From: Paenibacillus jilunlii
GTDB taxonomy: Bacteria; Bacillota; Bacilli; Paenibacillales; Paenibacillaceae
DNA: 64,000 bases
Assembly (NCBI RefSeq): GCF_900102965.1
Contig: NZ_FNGM01000001.1
Span: 478,053-542,052 of the forward strand
Direction of reading: 5' to 3'
This document shows positions 24,729 to 32,389 of the stretch, one piece after another (position 1 is the first letter of the stretch; each line of letters begins with the position of its first letter). The notes beneath the pieces were generated by a model that had not been told where the DNA came from, ran no database searches, and saw only the letters and a list, made by a program, of their open reading frames with translations. The position numbers and the translations under genes were made by a program.

Positions 24729-25475
24729 ATGACGAGCGATACAGCGCAGGATTTACAAGGGTTGAAGGCGGTAGGCCAAGTGGTTGGCTACACTATTGCG
24801 GAAATGAGAAAAAGTATAGCTCCCGGTATGACCACCGCTGAGCTTGACAAGGTGGGGGCAGCGATTCTGGAGCGGTTCGGCGCGAAATCCGCGCCCAAGG
24901 TCACTTATAATTTTCCGGGAAGCACCTGCATCAGTATCAATGAAGAGGTGGCCCACGGAATTCCGGGCTCCAGAGTCATTCAAGCAGGAGACCTGGTTAA
25001 CATTGATGTTTCCGCCGAGCTGAACGGTTATTATGGGGACTCAGGGGTTTCTTTTCAACTGCCGCCGTACAATGAGAAGCTTGTCCATCTGTGCCGCAGT
25101 ACTGAGGAAACTATGATGAGTGTCATCAATCATCTTAGAGCGGGGATGAAGGTTAACGAAATCGGACGGGTGATGGAGACGGAAGCCCGCAAACGCGGCT
25201 ATAAAGTAGTGCGCAATCTGTGCAGCCACGGCATTGGCAGATCGCTGCATGAGAAGCCTTTCGAAATTCTTCCGTTCTACAATCCGCGTGTAACCACTGT
25301 GCTCAAAGAAGGGCAGGTCATTACCGTCGAGCCTTTCCTGTCTACCGGGGCGGATTTCGTGGAGCAGCAGTCTGATGGGTGGACCCTCAGTGTTAATGAC
25401 AGCAGCCGGGTGGCCCAGTATGAGCATACGATCATAGTCACCAAGGGTAAGCCGATCATCCTGACCAGTGCCTAG
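24729..25475 (+). CDS. map: Type I methionine aminopeptidase
   Basis: About 248-residue metalloprotease that removes the initiator methionine from new proteins. The five metal ligands are in place: D93, D104, H168, E201 and E232 (numbered from this start), with H76 in EEVAHGIPG and the motif CSHGIGRSLHE. There is no N-terminal zinc-finger extension. Several in-frame ATGs exist (24693, 24720, 24729); 24729 gives MTSDTAQDLQGLK, a natural start, and follows GGAGAGG. It is not near ribosomal-protein genes, so it is probably a second, non-essential copy. It heads a run of same-strand genes up to the Rrf2 gene. Confidence 0.88.
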   Translation: MTSDTAQDLQGLKAVGQVVGYTIAEMRKSIAPGMTTAELDKVGAAILERFGAKSAPKVTYNFPGSTCISINEEVAHGIPGSRVIQAGDLVNIDVSAELNGYYGDSGVSFQLPPYNEKLVHLCRSTEETMMSVINHLRAGMKVNEIGRVMETEARKRGYKVVRNLCSHGIGRSLHEKPFEILPFYNPRVTTVLKEGQVITVEPFLSTGADFVEQQSDGWTLSVNDSSRVAQYEHTIIVTKGKPIILTSA

Positions 25476-25507
25476 ACAGGTGCATATTTGAAACGGAGGC
25501 TAAAAAA

Positions 25508-25828
25508 ATGGATCATTTACCGCAAGTGAGCAATGCATTTGCCACCTTTATGAAGGAAGCGCCACAGCAGCAGCAGGCTTGGATGGAGACCGTCCAGAAG
25601 CTGGACGCGGCAAGCCGTCTTGATCCGAAGACTGAAGAGATCGCCTATATTTCGGTATTGGCTGCGGTGCGCCTGGAAAGCGGACTGCCCTTTCATGTAA
25701 AGCATGCCAAGGCGCTTGGAGCCACGCGGGAAGAGATCATCAGTGCTGTTCTGCTGGGACTTCCGGCGGTGGGCAACGCGGTTATTCAGGCTTTGCCGGT
25801 GGCCTTGCAGGCATATGACAGCGAGTAG
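25508..25828 (+). CDS. Carboxymuconolactone decarboxylase/AhpD-like protein lacking the CxxC pair
   Basis: 106-residue helical protein of the CMD superfamily. The segment LESGLPFHVKHAKALGATREEIISAV has the His and the G-AT-EEI pattern, but the usual redox CxxC just before the His is replaced by SGLPF, so it is unlikely to act as an AhpD-type peroxidase partner. The ATG follows GGAGG. It lies 32 bp after the methionine aminopeptidase gene and before a DJ-1/PfpI gene, suggesting an operon whose purpose is not obvious. Confidence 0.75.
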   Translation: MDHLPQVSNAFATFMKEAPQQQQAWMETVQKLDAASRLDPKTEEIAYISVLAAVRLESGLPFHVKHAKALGATREEIISAVLLGLPAVGNAVIQALPVALQAYDSE

Positions 25829-25859
25829 TTTTTGAATTGCCGGGAGGAGAAGGATAACG

Positions 25860-26444
25860 ATGCGTATTGCTTTTATACTTTTTGACGGGATCACTTTTCT
25901 GGATTTTGCCGGCTTTTATGATGTGATTCGCCGCTTGGGGAATTTTGAAGCAGGACATGGACTGGAAATGGATGTTTGCGGGTTCAGGGAAGAAGTGCAG
26001 GATGAGCAGGGATTGACGGTCAAGATCAGCCGGGTTCAGCCGGAGCTCGGGCAATATGATCTGCTCTTTGTGCCGGGCGGAATGGGGACGAGAATTCTGC
26101 GCAAAGACGGACCTTTCATTTCCTGGCTTCAAGGTGCCAAGAGTGTTCCTTACAAGGTATCGGTGTGCACCGGTTCATTGCTGCTGGGCGCAGCCGGGTT
26201 CTTGCAGGACTGCTGGGCCACAACACATCCTTCTTCCTACGGGCTGCTGGAGCCTTATTGCGGGCAGGTAGTGGAGACGCGGATCGTTCAGGACGGCAGG
26301 ATCATTACAGGAGGCGGAGTGTCCACCTCTATTGATTTGGGATTGTATATGTTGTCGCTTCTGGCGGGAGAAGATGCCATGCTGGCTGTTAAGAAGCAAA
26401 TCGACTATCCCTATGTTATGCAAGGAATCATTCGCAGACAGTAG
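25860..26444 (+). CDS. DJ-1/PfpI-family protein
   Basis: 194-residue protein with a GATase1-like flavodoxin fold. The nucleophile elbow is VSVCTGSLLLGAA (Cys103), preceded by the acidic E15/D equivalents near the N terminus (FDGITFLDFAGFYDV). Family members include glyoxalase III/deglycase-like, isonitrile hydratase-like and chaperone-like proteins; the SVCTGSLLLGAAG and TTHPSSYGLLEPY motifs favour the isonitrile hydratase-like subgroup. The ATG follows GGAGGAGAAGG. It sits in the same-strand run map-CMD-PfpI-HEAT. Confidence 0.85.
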   Translation: MRIAFILFDGITFLDFAGFYDVIRRLGNFEAGHGLEMDVCGFREEVQDEQGLTVKISRVQPELGQYDLLFVPGGMGTRILRKDGPFISWLQGAKSVPYKVSVCTGSLLLGAAGFLQDCWATTHPSSYGLLEPYCGQVVETRIVQDGRIITGGGVSTSIDLGLYMLSLLAGEDAMLAVKKQIDYPYVMQGIIRRQ

Positions 26445-26469
26445 AAGAATGGAGAAACGGGGCTTTAAG

Positions 26470-27285
26470 ATGAAAGAAAAACCAGCCATATTGACAGCCT
26501 TGCAGCAGCAGATAGATGATCGTGAGCAATGGCCGCTGCTGACAGATTCTATGCTGCAAGAGAGCGGTCTGCCCGGGCCGCGGGCTAACCTTACGCTGGC
26601 GGACAGCTTTGCCAAGCTGTTTGCGGGACCTGATGTGACGGAGACTGCCTGGGAGCTGATCACTGCCTGGTCACAGCTCCCGGAGTCTGAAGCAAAGTCA
26701 GGTGATCCGCAGGAGTACCTGGCTTTCTGTGCGGTGTGGGCCTGCGGAGCCCATTATGCCCATGCGGACAGTACTCGGCGGAGCCAGGCGGAAAAGTTCT
26801 TGCAGGCGGCGATGAATGATGGCAGATGGAGGTTGCGTGAGGCTGCGGCAATGGGGTTACAGTCCTTGGGTGAATACGACTTTGCTCTCCTTAGGGGGCT
26901 GCTTAACGGCTGGCGTCCGGGCGCTACGCTGCTGGAGCAGCGCGCTTTTGTGGCAGCGCTGGCGCATCCGCCATTGCTGAAGGCTGAGGCCAATGTTCTG
27001 TACTGCCTGGAGCTGGCAGCCGGAATTATGGAGGGTATCCGCAGCGGCGATTCAGGCTCAGCCGACCGGGAACATTTTCGCGTCTTGTCCAAAGGTCTGG
27101 AATATAGTCTCAGTGTATTTGCCGCCAGTCTGCCCCAGCCCGGATTTGCCATGCTGCGTAAATATGCGGCGAGCGGAGATCCCCGGCTGATTAAGATCGT
27201 GAAGAGCAACCTGGGCAAAACAAGGCTGACCAAGAATTATCCTGACGAGGTTGCCGGGCTGCTGCAGCTATTGACATCTGGTTAG
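26470..27285 (+). CDS. HEAT-repeat-like helical protein
   Basis: About 271 residues, almost wholly alpha-helical, with repeated antiparallel pairs typical of HEAT/ARM folds (REAAAMGLQSL, EQRAFVAALAHPPLL, RLIKIVKSNLGKTRL). DNA alkylation-repair proteins (AlkD) share such a fold, but the family cannot be fixed here. Start options are ATG 26449 and 26470; 26470 gives MKEKPAILTAL and follows CGGGGC. The gene begins just after the DJ-1 stop, so the two are probably coupled. Confidence 0.6.
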   Translation: MKEKPAILTALQQQIDDREQWPLLTDSMLQESGLPGPRANLTLADSFAKLFAGPDVTETAWELITAWSQLPESEAKSGDPQEYLAFCAVWACGAHYAHADSTRRSQAEKFLQAAMNDGRWRLREAAAMGLQSLGEYDFALLRGLLNGWRPGATLLEQRAFVAALAHPPLLKAEANVLYCLELAAGIMEGIRSGDSGSADREHFRVLSKGLEYSLSVFAASLPQPGFAMLRKYAASGDPRLIKIVKSNLGKTRLTKNYPDEVAGLLQLLTSG

Positions 27286-27338
27286 AATGTAACTATTATA
27301 GTTGCATCTATGGGCTAACGCACTAAGGAGAGATTTCC

Positions 27339-27761
27339 ATGAACATCAGCACCCGGTTTGCGGTGGCTATTCATATTTTGACGCTGATCGACAGTAATAA
27401 GGAAGGCAAGAGCACCTCGGAATGGATCGCAGGCAGTGTCAACACCAACCCGGTGGTGATCCGCCGGCTTACAGGCATGCTGCATAAGGCTGGGCTGGTT
27501 GAGGTCCGCCCCGGTGTAGCGGGAGCGAAGCTTGCGCGCAGCCCGGGTGAAATCACACTGCTGCAAATTTACCGCGCTGTGAATGCGGTGGAGGCGGACA
27601 CGCTGTTCTCCGTTCACGAGCATCCGAACCCGAGCTGTCCTGTCGGCAAAAACATTGCCGGAGCTATAGTCCCGGTCTTTTCCCTGGCCCAGCAGGCACT
27701 GGAGAATGTGCTGCAAGGGGTTACACTGGAACAGATCGTGAATCAGATTCCGGTGTCTTAA
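27339..27761 (+). CDS. Rrf2-family transcriptional regulator, YwnA-like
   Basis: 140-residue winged-helix regulator: RFAVAIHILTLID, then the HTH SEWIAGSVNTNPVVIRRLTGMLHKAGLV and wing RPGVAGAKLARSP. Only one cysteine is present, in NPSCPVG, so it does not carry the IscR-type iron-sulfur cluster; it resembles the YwnA/YwgB group, which can respond to thiol-reactive stress. The ATG follows AAGGAGAG. The gene lies at the end of the map-CMD-PfpI-HEAT run and may regulate it. Confidence 0.88.
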   Translation: MNISTRFAVAIHILTLIDSNKEGKSTSEWIAGSVNTNPVVIRRLTGMLHKAGLVEVRPGVAGAKLARSPGEITLLQIYRAVNAVEADTLFSVHEHPNPSCPVGKNIAGAIVPVFSLAQQALENVLQGVTLEQIVNQIPVS

Positions 27762-27787
27762 TGAGACTGTAATGCGCTGCGTCTTGG

Positions 27788-27835
27788 AAAAGGGGGCCAT
27801 AGCCATGTTCATGGCTGCGGATTGCCCCTTTTTTT
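27788..27835 (+). terminator. Intrinsic terminator of the Rrf2 gene
   Basis: AAAAGGGGGC (27788) pairs with GCCCCTTTT (27824), with an inner AGCCAT/ATGGCT stem and a seven-T run. It closes the map-to-Rrf2 run. Confidence 0.85.
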
Positions 27836-27865
27836 GTTGCTTGTGCCGGATTTGACAGGAACAGA

Positions 27866-28048
27866 AGTGGAAAAAGTACAACTTAAACTAGCCGATCACC
27901 TCCTTCAACAACGCTAGTGGGAAAAAGTACCACTAATTTGGCCCATAAGACCGCTTCGGCCGGGTTTTCACCAGATTAGGTGGAGAAATTCCCACTAAAC
28001 ACTGCTGTTACGCAGATTTCAGCGATTTAGTGGGACAAATTCCACTTA
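27866..28048. repeat. Four imperfect palindromic repeats at about 50-62-bp spacing
   Basis: AGTGGGAAAAAGTACCACTA-type palindromes start at 27866, 27916, 27978 (TAGGTGGAGAAATTCCCACTA) and 28029, separated by 50, 62 and 51 bases, with short GC-rich interiors such as CCGCTTCGGCCGG. The arrangement (short AT palindrome plus about 30 bases) resembles that of the 51-bp array at 14597, but the sequence is different. The interval has no gene. Confidence 0.8.
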
Positions 28049-28184
28049 ATAGTATACAAGTGAAGTACTTGCTGTCTGGCAGGAAAGTGAAATTTAAGAA
28101 AACCTTCAGGAAGAATTTATGTGATTTTAAGGTTCGGGGAGTATAGTAGAGGTCTCCACCCCCCAGTGGATAGGTTTTTGTTTA

Positions 28185-28214
28185 GATCCTGTCGTGCCTC
28201 GGCGGGATCTTTTT
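28185..28214 (+). terminator. Hairpin with T-run in a gene-free region
   Basis: GATCCTGTCG / CGGCGGGATC stem with a five-base loop followed by TTTTT. A TATAGT-type -10 lies about 45 bp upstream (28142), so a very short transcript could be made. Confidence 0.55.
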
Positions 28215-28324
28215 AATGGCAGCGAACCGGATTCGACAATTTCAGCAAACCTTTATTAGATTTTCATACGCTTTTAAGCTTCAGGGCTTATAGTGATCCA
28301 ATGACCCCCTTATAAATAGACCTT

Positions 28325-28357
28325 GGCCCTGCCGGACGTTGGCGGGGTCCCTTTTTT
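28325..28357 (+). terminator. Hairpin with T-run in a gene-free region
   Basis: GGCCCTGCC / GGCGGGGTCC imperfect stem followed by a six-T run, with TATAGT at 28289 upstream. The same GGCCYTGCCGG-loop-GGC-GGGTCC form recurs at 51607-51637. Confidence 0.55.
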
Positions 28358-28400
28358 GTTTAAAGAATAGGTAGGCGAGTTGGCTTGGGTTGTCCATTCC

Positions 28401-28429
28401 TTTACACTATATTCCAAATGCTTTAGACT
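28401..28429 (+). promoter_or_regulatory. Promoter with the shared TTCCAAA spacer
   Basis: TTTACA (28401-28406), 17 bp, TAGACT (28424-28429). The spacer contains ATATTCCAAA, related to the ATGTTCCAAA spacer of five further promoters (50901, 62209, 63275, 63377, 63469). It drives the small membrane protein gene at 28461. Confidence 0.5.
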
Positions 28430-28460
28430 GACACCATGCATGCACGAAGGGAGTGGATTG

Positions 28461-28637
28461 ATGTTGCTTATTGCGTTGGTTCTATGGGTCATCGGTCTGG
28501 TGGTGCTTATGCTCGTCATCAGAAAGGCTGTAGACGGTTCACAGACCTCAGACAAGCTGGACATATTGATTGAGGAAATCCGGCTGCTGCGCAAAGAAAT
28601 TAGGGAAAGCAAACACATCATTGATAAACGGATGTAA
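28461..28637 (+). CDS. Small single-pass membrane protein
   Basis: 58 residues: one hydrophobic helix (residues about 2-21, LLIALVLWVIGLVVLMLVI) followed by a charged amphipathic helix (LDILIEEIRLLRKEIRESKHI) that could form a coiled coil. No known family. The ATG at 28461 follows AAGGGAG. It is one of several tiny membrane proteins in the window that lie behind promoters sharing the ATGTTCCA-type spacer. Function unknown. Confidence 0.65.
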   Translation: MLLIALVLWVIGLVVLMLVIRKAVDGSQTSDKLDILIEEIRLLRKEIRESKHIIDKRM

Positions 28638-28677
28638 CACGGGAACGTTCTATTTTGTCTATAAGAGAGATACGTGG

Positions 28678-29002
28678 GCTATATTCAGTTCTATCCGATT
28701 GATGGCGATGAGCGGACAGAGTACGGCCGGATGTCACGGGTGAGATTTACGGAATGGACCAGTTTATCGGCGAGCCCGGGCTCTGGAATCAGGGGATTGG
28801 CTCGCAGCTGGTAAAAGAGACAGCTGTCTTTCTCCTTACAGTGAAGCGGGCGGATAAAATTGTGATGGACCCGCAAAGCTAGAACCACCGGGCGCTGAGA
28901 GTGTATGAGAAAAACGGGTTTGTGCGCAAAAAGCTGCTCCCGGAGCATGAATGGCACGAAGGGGAATATAGAGACTGCTGGCTTATTGAATACAGCGGGA
29001 CT
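28678..29002 (+). pseudogene. Broken GNAT acetyltransferase (AAC(6')-like)
   Basis: Reads YIQFYPIDGDERTEYG, loses frame at about 28740, resumes as EIYGMDQFIGEPGLWNQGIG (acetyl-CoA loop region), then meets an in-frame TAG at 28879-28881 where relatives have Trp, and continues NHRALRVYEKNGFVRKK to CWLIEY. The start codon is also missing. Truncation, a frameshift and a nonsense codon together show it is dead. Relatives are aminoglycoside 6'-N-acetyltransferase-like. Confidence 0.8.
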
Positions 29003-29020
29003 GGAACCAAGGAGATGCTT

Positions 29021-29392
29021 ATGAAAAATCAATTATCGCTGCTGGCGGCTAGCTTGATTCTGGGATTATCTATTATTACCGGCTGCATGATTATCAGCAA
29101 TGACCGGCCGGCGGGCAGCGGGCAGGCGGTTGAAGCACAAGCCACTGAGAATAAGCTTCTGCTGACGCTTCAGGAGACGGCAGTCCTTCTGGGAATCAGT
29201 GAAGATCAGGTGATGAACATTATGAAGGCTGAAAATTCCCTGTTGAGTAATGACGGGCCTTTCGGCGGAACCAAGATTCCGTACATTAAGGTCGATGCCC
29301 AGTTTCTGTTCAACAAGGCAGGGCTGCTGGAATGGATTCAAGCCGCAACCACTGAAAAAAGAGTCTACAGCGGCGCAAAAATGTTTAAATGA
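29021..29392 (+). CDS. Lipoprotein-like protein with a HTH-like domain
   Basis: 123 residues. KNQLSLLAASLILGLSIITGC looks like a lipoprotein signal with lipobox IITGC, yet the mature part contains LLLTLQETAVLLGISEDQVMN and IPYIKVDAQFLFNKAGLLEWI, a pattern seen in MerR/excisionase-type HTH_17 domains. An exported DNA-binding-like fold is unusual; it might instead have been recruited for protein binding, or be membrane-anchored with the domain inside. ATG 29021 follows AAGGAG; the same frame runs on from the upstream broken GNAT gene. Confidence 0.6.
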   Translation: MKNQLSLLAASLILGLSIITGCMIISNDRPAGSGQAVEAQATENKLLLTLQETAVLLGISEDQVMNIMKAENSLLSNDGPFGGTKIPYIKVDAQFLFNKAGLLEWIQAATTEKRVYSGAKMFK

Positions 29393-29499
29393 TGGAAGAT
29401 ACAGCGGCCGGGTGTCCAAACATTCTCCGGAGTCATGACCAAGTACCGAAATGGAAAATCACAAGTTAGTTTATACAGTACAGCAACGGAGGTACATAC

Positions 29500-30231
29500 G
29501 TGGAGACAATCGCAATAATTTCAGATATTCATGGCAATGTAACAGCTTTGGAGACGGTTCTGGCGGATATTCAGCAGCGCAAGATCAGCCGGATCTTCTG
29601 CCTGGGAGACCTTGTGGGCAAAGGACCCAATTCTGATTGGACTGTCGACCTGATCCGGGAGCATTGTGAGAAAGTGGTCAGGGGCAACTGGGATGAGTTC
29701 ATAGCAGGTGAAAGTGAGCTTGAGGCGATAAAATGGCATCAGGCTCTGCTGGGAAAAGAACGCCTGGCGTATTTGAGCGGACTGCCGTTCTCCATTGAGT
29801 TCTGGATGAGCGGCCGTTACATCCGTCTTTTTCATGCTTCGCCGCGGAGTGTAAATGAGCGGGTCCAGCCCTGGGACGAGCTGGAGCTGCGTGTGTCGCT
29901 GTTTGAGTCTTCAGAGCTGTGCAGCAGCCAGCTGCCTGCGGATGTGGCCGGATATGGGGATATTCATGGCGCCTATCTTCAGCACTTGGAAGGGAAGACG
30001 TTATTCAATGCGGGGAGTGTCGGCAATCCGCTGGATCTGACACAGGCCTCGTATGTCATTATGGAAGGTGAGTACGGAAGCCACAATCCGGCACCGATGA
30101 ATATACAGTTTGTAAGGGTTCCTTATGACATCGAGCGGGCTGTACAGCAGGCTGTAGATTCGCAAATGCCCCATTTGGCGCCTTACATTAAAGAGCTTAG
30201 GACTGCTGAATACAGAGGCAAAGGCGGATGA
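29500..30231 (+). CDS. Metallophosphoesterase, YfcE/PrpE-like
   Basis: 243-residue calcineurin-like phosphoesterase. Metal and catalytic motifs: SDIHGN (residues about 8-13), GDLVGKGP, GNWDEF, and the C-terminal GDIHGAYL and NAGSVGNP. These enzymes hydrolyse phosphodiesters or phosphomonoesters such as diadenosine polyphosphates; the exact substrate is unknown. The GTG at 29500 follows GGAGGT at six bases. It ends before a clear terminator. Cytoplasmic. Confidence 0.9.
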   Translation: METIAIISDIHGNVTALETVLADIQQRKISRIFCLGDLVGKGPNSDWTVDLIREHCEKVVRGNWDEFIAGESELEAIKWHQALLGKERLAYLSGLPFSIEFWMSGRYIRLFHASPRSVNERVQPWDELELRVSLFESSELCSSQLPADVAGYGDIHGAYLQHLEGKTLFNAGSVGNPLDLTQASYVIMEGEYGSHNPAPMNIQFVRVPYDIERAVQQAVDSQMPHLAPYIKELRTAEYRGKGG

Positions 30232-30268
30232 ATTCAGGCAGCAGATGTATTCATATGAAGTTCTAGTT

Positions 30269-30296
30269 AAGCCTGACCGTGCTGGTCGGCTTTTTT
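30269..30296 (+). terminator. Intrinsic terminator of the phosphoesterase gene
   Basis: AAGCCTGACC / GGTCGGCTT stem, five-base loop, six-T run. Confidence 0.8.
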
Positions 30297-30313
30297 CTTT
30301 TTTGGAAAAGTAA

Positions 30314-30342
30314 TTGACAAACTTATAGAATGCTACTAAGAT
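30314..30342 (+). promoter_or_regulatory. SigA-type promoter of the VOC dioxygenase gene
   Basis: TTGACA (30314-30319), 17 bp, TAAGAT (30337-30342), 120 bp upstream of the ATG. The long leader holds TTAGTTAATATGTAAC, a possible operator. Confidence 0.65.
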
Positions 30343-30462
30343 AAAGTTAGTTAATATGTAACGGGAACAGTTACAGCTTGCTGAATCGGAGTATTGGAAC
30401 TTGTTAAGACTAACCATAAACATGGAAATTGGATAACTTATGTTCATTCAGGAGGGGTTTAT

Positions 30463-31329
30463 ATGACAACAGCAGCAACATTGCCGCAAACTTTGGAAAT
30501 TGGAAGGGTGCAGCTTCGGGTAAGCAATCTGGAGCGTTCGCTCGCTTTTTATCAGAACGTGGTAGGGCTGAAAGTGCTGCGCCAGAGCGGGCGCGAAGCG
30601 GAAATGACAGCGGATGGCCAGCATGTGCTCCTGGTGCTGCGGGAGATTAAGAACGCGCGGGTGCTCCGGCGCAATTCGGCAGCGGGGCTGTATCACTTCG
30701 CCATTCTTGTGCCTGACCGTCCCAGCCTGGGACTGGTGCTGCGCAATCTGATTGATTCCGGCATTCACATCGGTCAGGGCGATCATCTGGTCAGTGAGGC
30801 ACTGTACATTCAGGACCCCGATAATAACGGAATTGAGCTGTACCGTGACCGGCCGCGGGATACATGGAAGCATGAGGCGAACGGGGATGTGGTCATGACC
30901 ACAGATCCGGTGGATGTGGATGGACTGCTGGCTGCTTCTGAGGGCCTGTCCTGGACCGGGCTGCCTGCAGGCACTGTGATCGGGCATGTTCATTTTCACG
31001 TGGGCGATCTTGGCGAGGCCAAGAGATTCTACGTTGATACGCTGGGCTTCGAGCAGACAGCGCAATACGGTGATGCAGCGATGTTCATCTCAGCGGGGGG
31101 ATACCACCACCATATGGGGCTGAATATTTGGGCAGGTCAAGGGGCTCCGGCTGTACCGGCGGATGCGGCGGGCATTGACTATTTTACCCTGCTGCTGCCA
31201 AGTATTCATGAACGTGATGCTGTGGCTGAACGGGTCCGCTCCGCCGGATACCAGGTGGATGAAGCCGGTGGGATTGTCACCGTTACCGATCCATGGAACA
31301 TAGGCATTAAGCTGCTGGTGAAGCCGTAA
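30463..31329 (+). CDS. VOC-family ring-cleavage dioxygenase, CatE-like
   Basis: 288-residue protein with two vicinal-oxygen-chelate modules (residues about 10-135 and 165-285), like catechol 2,3-dioxygenase CatE of B. subtilis, which opens catechols. The conserved C-terminal metal-site segment IGHVHFHVGDL is present, and YHFAILVPDR and IQDPDNNGIELYRDRP occur in the first half. CatE-type genes are usually induced by catechol or hydroquinone. The ATG 30463 follows AGGAGGGG. Its own SigA promoter lies upstream; no regulator gene is adjacent in the window. Confidence 0.85.
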   Translation: MTTAATLPQTLEIGRVQLRVSNLERSLAFYQNVVGLKVLRQSGREAEMTADGQHVLLVLREIKNARVLRRNSAAGLYHFAILVPDRPSLGLVLRNLIDSGIHIGQGDHLVSEALYIQDPDNNGIELYRDRPRDTWKHEANGDVVMTTDPVDVDGLLAASEGLSWTGLPAGTVIGHVHFHVGDLGEAKRFYVDTLGFEQTAQYGDAAMFISAGGYHHHMGLNIWAGQGAPAVPADAAGIDYFTLLLPSIHERDAVAERVRSAGYQVDEAGGIVTVTDPWNIGIKLLVKP

Positions 31330-31342
31330 AAAACGCTAAGAC

Positions 31343-31371
31343 TTGTTCATCTTCGCTCATTCCCCTATAAT
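31343..31371 (+). promoter_or_regulatory. SigA-type promoter of the GT14 gene
   Basis: TTGTTC (31343-31348), exact 17 bp, TATAAT (31366-31371). Transcription would start near 31379, so the ATG at 31384 would be almost leaderless and a downstream start is favoured. Confidence 0.7.
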
Positions 31372-31404
31372 ATGTGGGAATAAATGAGCGAAAGGATGAA
31401 TGTC

Positions 31405-32280
31405 TTGCATAATTTCAGAATGGCATATGTTGTCCTTTGTCATAAAAATCCGGAGCAGATCAATCTGCTGCTGGAATCGCTAACGGATGAGCATGTGGAA
31501 TTTTTTCTCCATGTGGACCGGAAAAGCGGGATCGAGGCGCAAATCCTACACCGGGAAGACATTCATTTTGTGAAGCAGCCTGTGGATGTGCAGTGGGGCC
31601 ACTACGGCCAGATTGAATGCATTCTTAAATGCTTTGAACTGATTAAGGAACATGGGCATTTTGACTACATTCATATTATAAGCGGTCAGGATCTGCCGCT
31701 GGTTTCGAACCGGACAATTGTTGACTTCTTCAAGGAAAACCGGGGAAAAGAGTTCGTCAAACATCTGCAGCTGCCGAATGAAGCGGAAATGTGGGGCTGC
31801 ATGTACAGAGTGTCTGTGTACTATCCGAGGTTTCTCGTCTCCCGGGCCAAGGCCGTCTCGGAAATCCGCAACCGCTACATCAATCTGGTGATGTCGGTGC
31901 CGATGCTGAAGCGCAGCCTGAAGCACCTGCCGGATGCTCTGTATAAGGGCTCGAATTGGATGTCTGTTACCGGAGAATGCATGGAATACATTTTGGAGTA
32001 CATCCGCAGTAATCCGGGCTATGTCCGTTTATTTAAAAACTCCTTTTGCGGAGACGAAATCTTTTTCCATAGTATTATTTTGAACAGCAGCTTTAAGCAT
32101 AAGGTGGTTAATGAAATCAAACGTTATACCGATTGGGAGACCGGGCCGGAATTTCCGAGAACACTGCGGGCAGAGGATTACGAACGAATCCGGCAAAAGG
32201 GAACCGGATGCTTCTGGGGCCGCAAGTTTGATCTGGATGTGGACCGGGAGATCGTTCAGGATATCCTGCAGCTGGCCTAA
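31405..32280 (+). CDS. Core-2/I-branching (GT14) beta-1,6-N-acetylglucosaminyltransferase-like protein
   Basis: About 291 residues of the Branch family: MAYVVLCHKNPEQINLLL, LHVDRKS, QWGHYGQIECIL and IHIISGQDLPLV are the recognisable motifs, with CGDEIFFH further on. Such enzymes transfer sugars (often xylose or GlcNAc) to polysaccharides or surface glycans. The TTG at 31405 is preceded by AAAGGA at eight bases and fits the promoter; ATGs at 31384 and 31396 are alternatives. The enzyme is cytoplasmic or peripheral. No polysaccharide cluster is adjacent. Confidence 0.82.
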   Translation: MHNFRMAYVVLCHKNPEQINLLLESLTDEHVEFFLHVDRKSGIEAQILHREDIHFVKQPVDVQWGHYGQIECILKCFELIKEHGHFDYIHIISGQDLPLVSNRTIVDFFKENRGKEFVKHLQLPNEAEMWGCMYRVSVYYPRFLVSRAKAVSEIRNRYINLVMSVPMLKRSLKHLPDALYKGSNWMSVTGECMEYILEYIRSNPGYVRLFKNSFCGDEIFFHSIILNSSFKHKVVNEIKRYTDWETGPEFPRTLRAEDYERIRQKGTGCFWGRKFDLDVDREIVQDILQLA

Positions 32281-32310
32281 ATCACGACTACTCAAAAGAA
32301 TTAATATAAA

Positions 32311-32352
32311 GCAGGAGCTGGACCGGCTTAGACTGGTCCGGCTCCTGCTTGT
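32311..32352. terminator. Bidirectional intrinsic terminator
   Basis: GCAGGAGCTGGACCGG pairs with CCGGCTCCTGC across 38 bases between convergent genes ending at 32280 and 32390. Confidence 0.8.
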
Positions 32353-32389
32353 TACGTTCGTTTAGGCATGCCCGCATATGGGCCGGAGA

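Noticed and set aside
27866..28048. CRISPR-like regular palindromes.
   Set aside because: Spacing varies (50, 62, 51), repeats are imperfect, and no cas gene is present.
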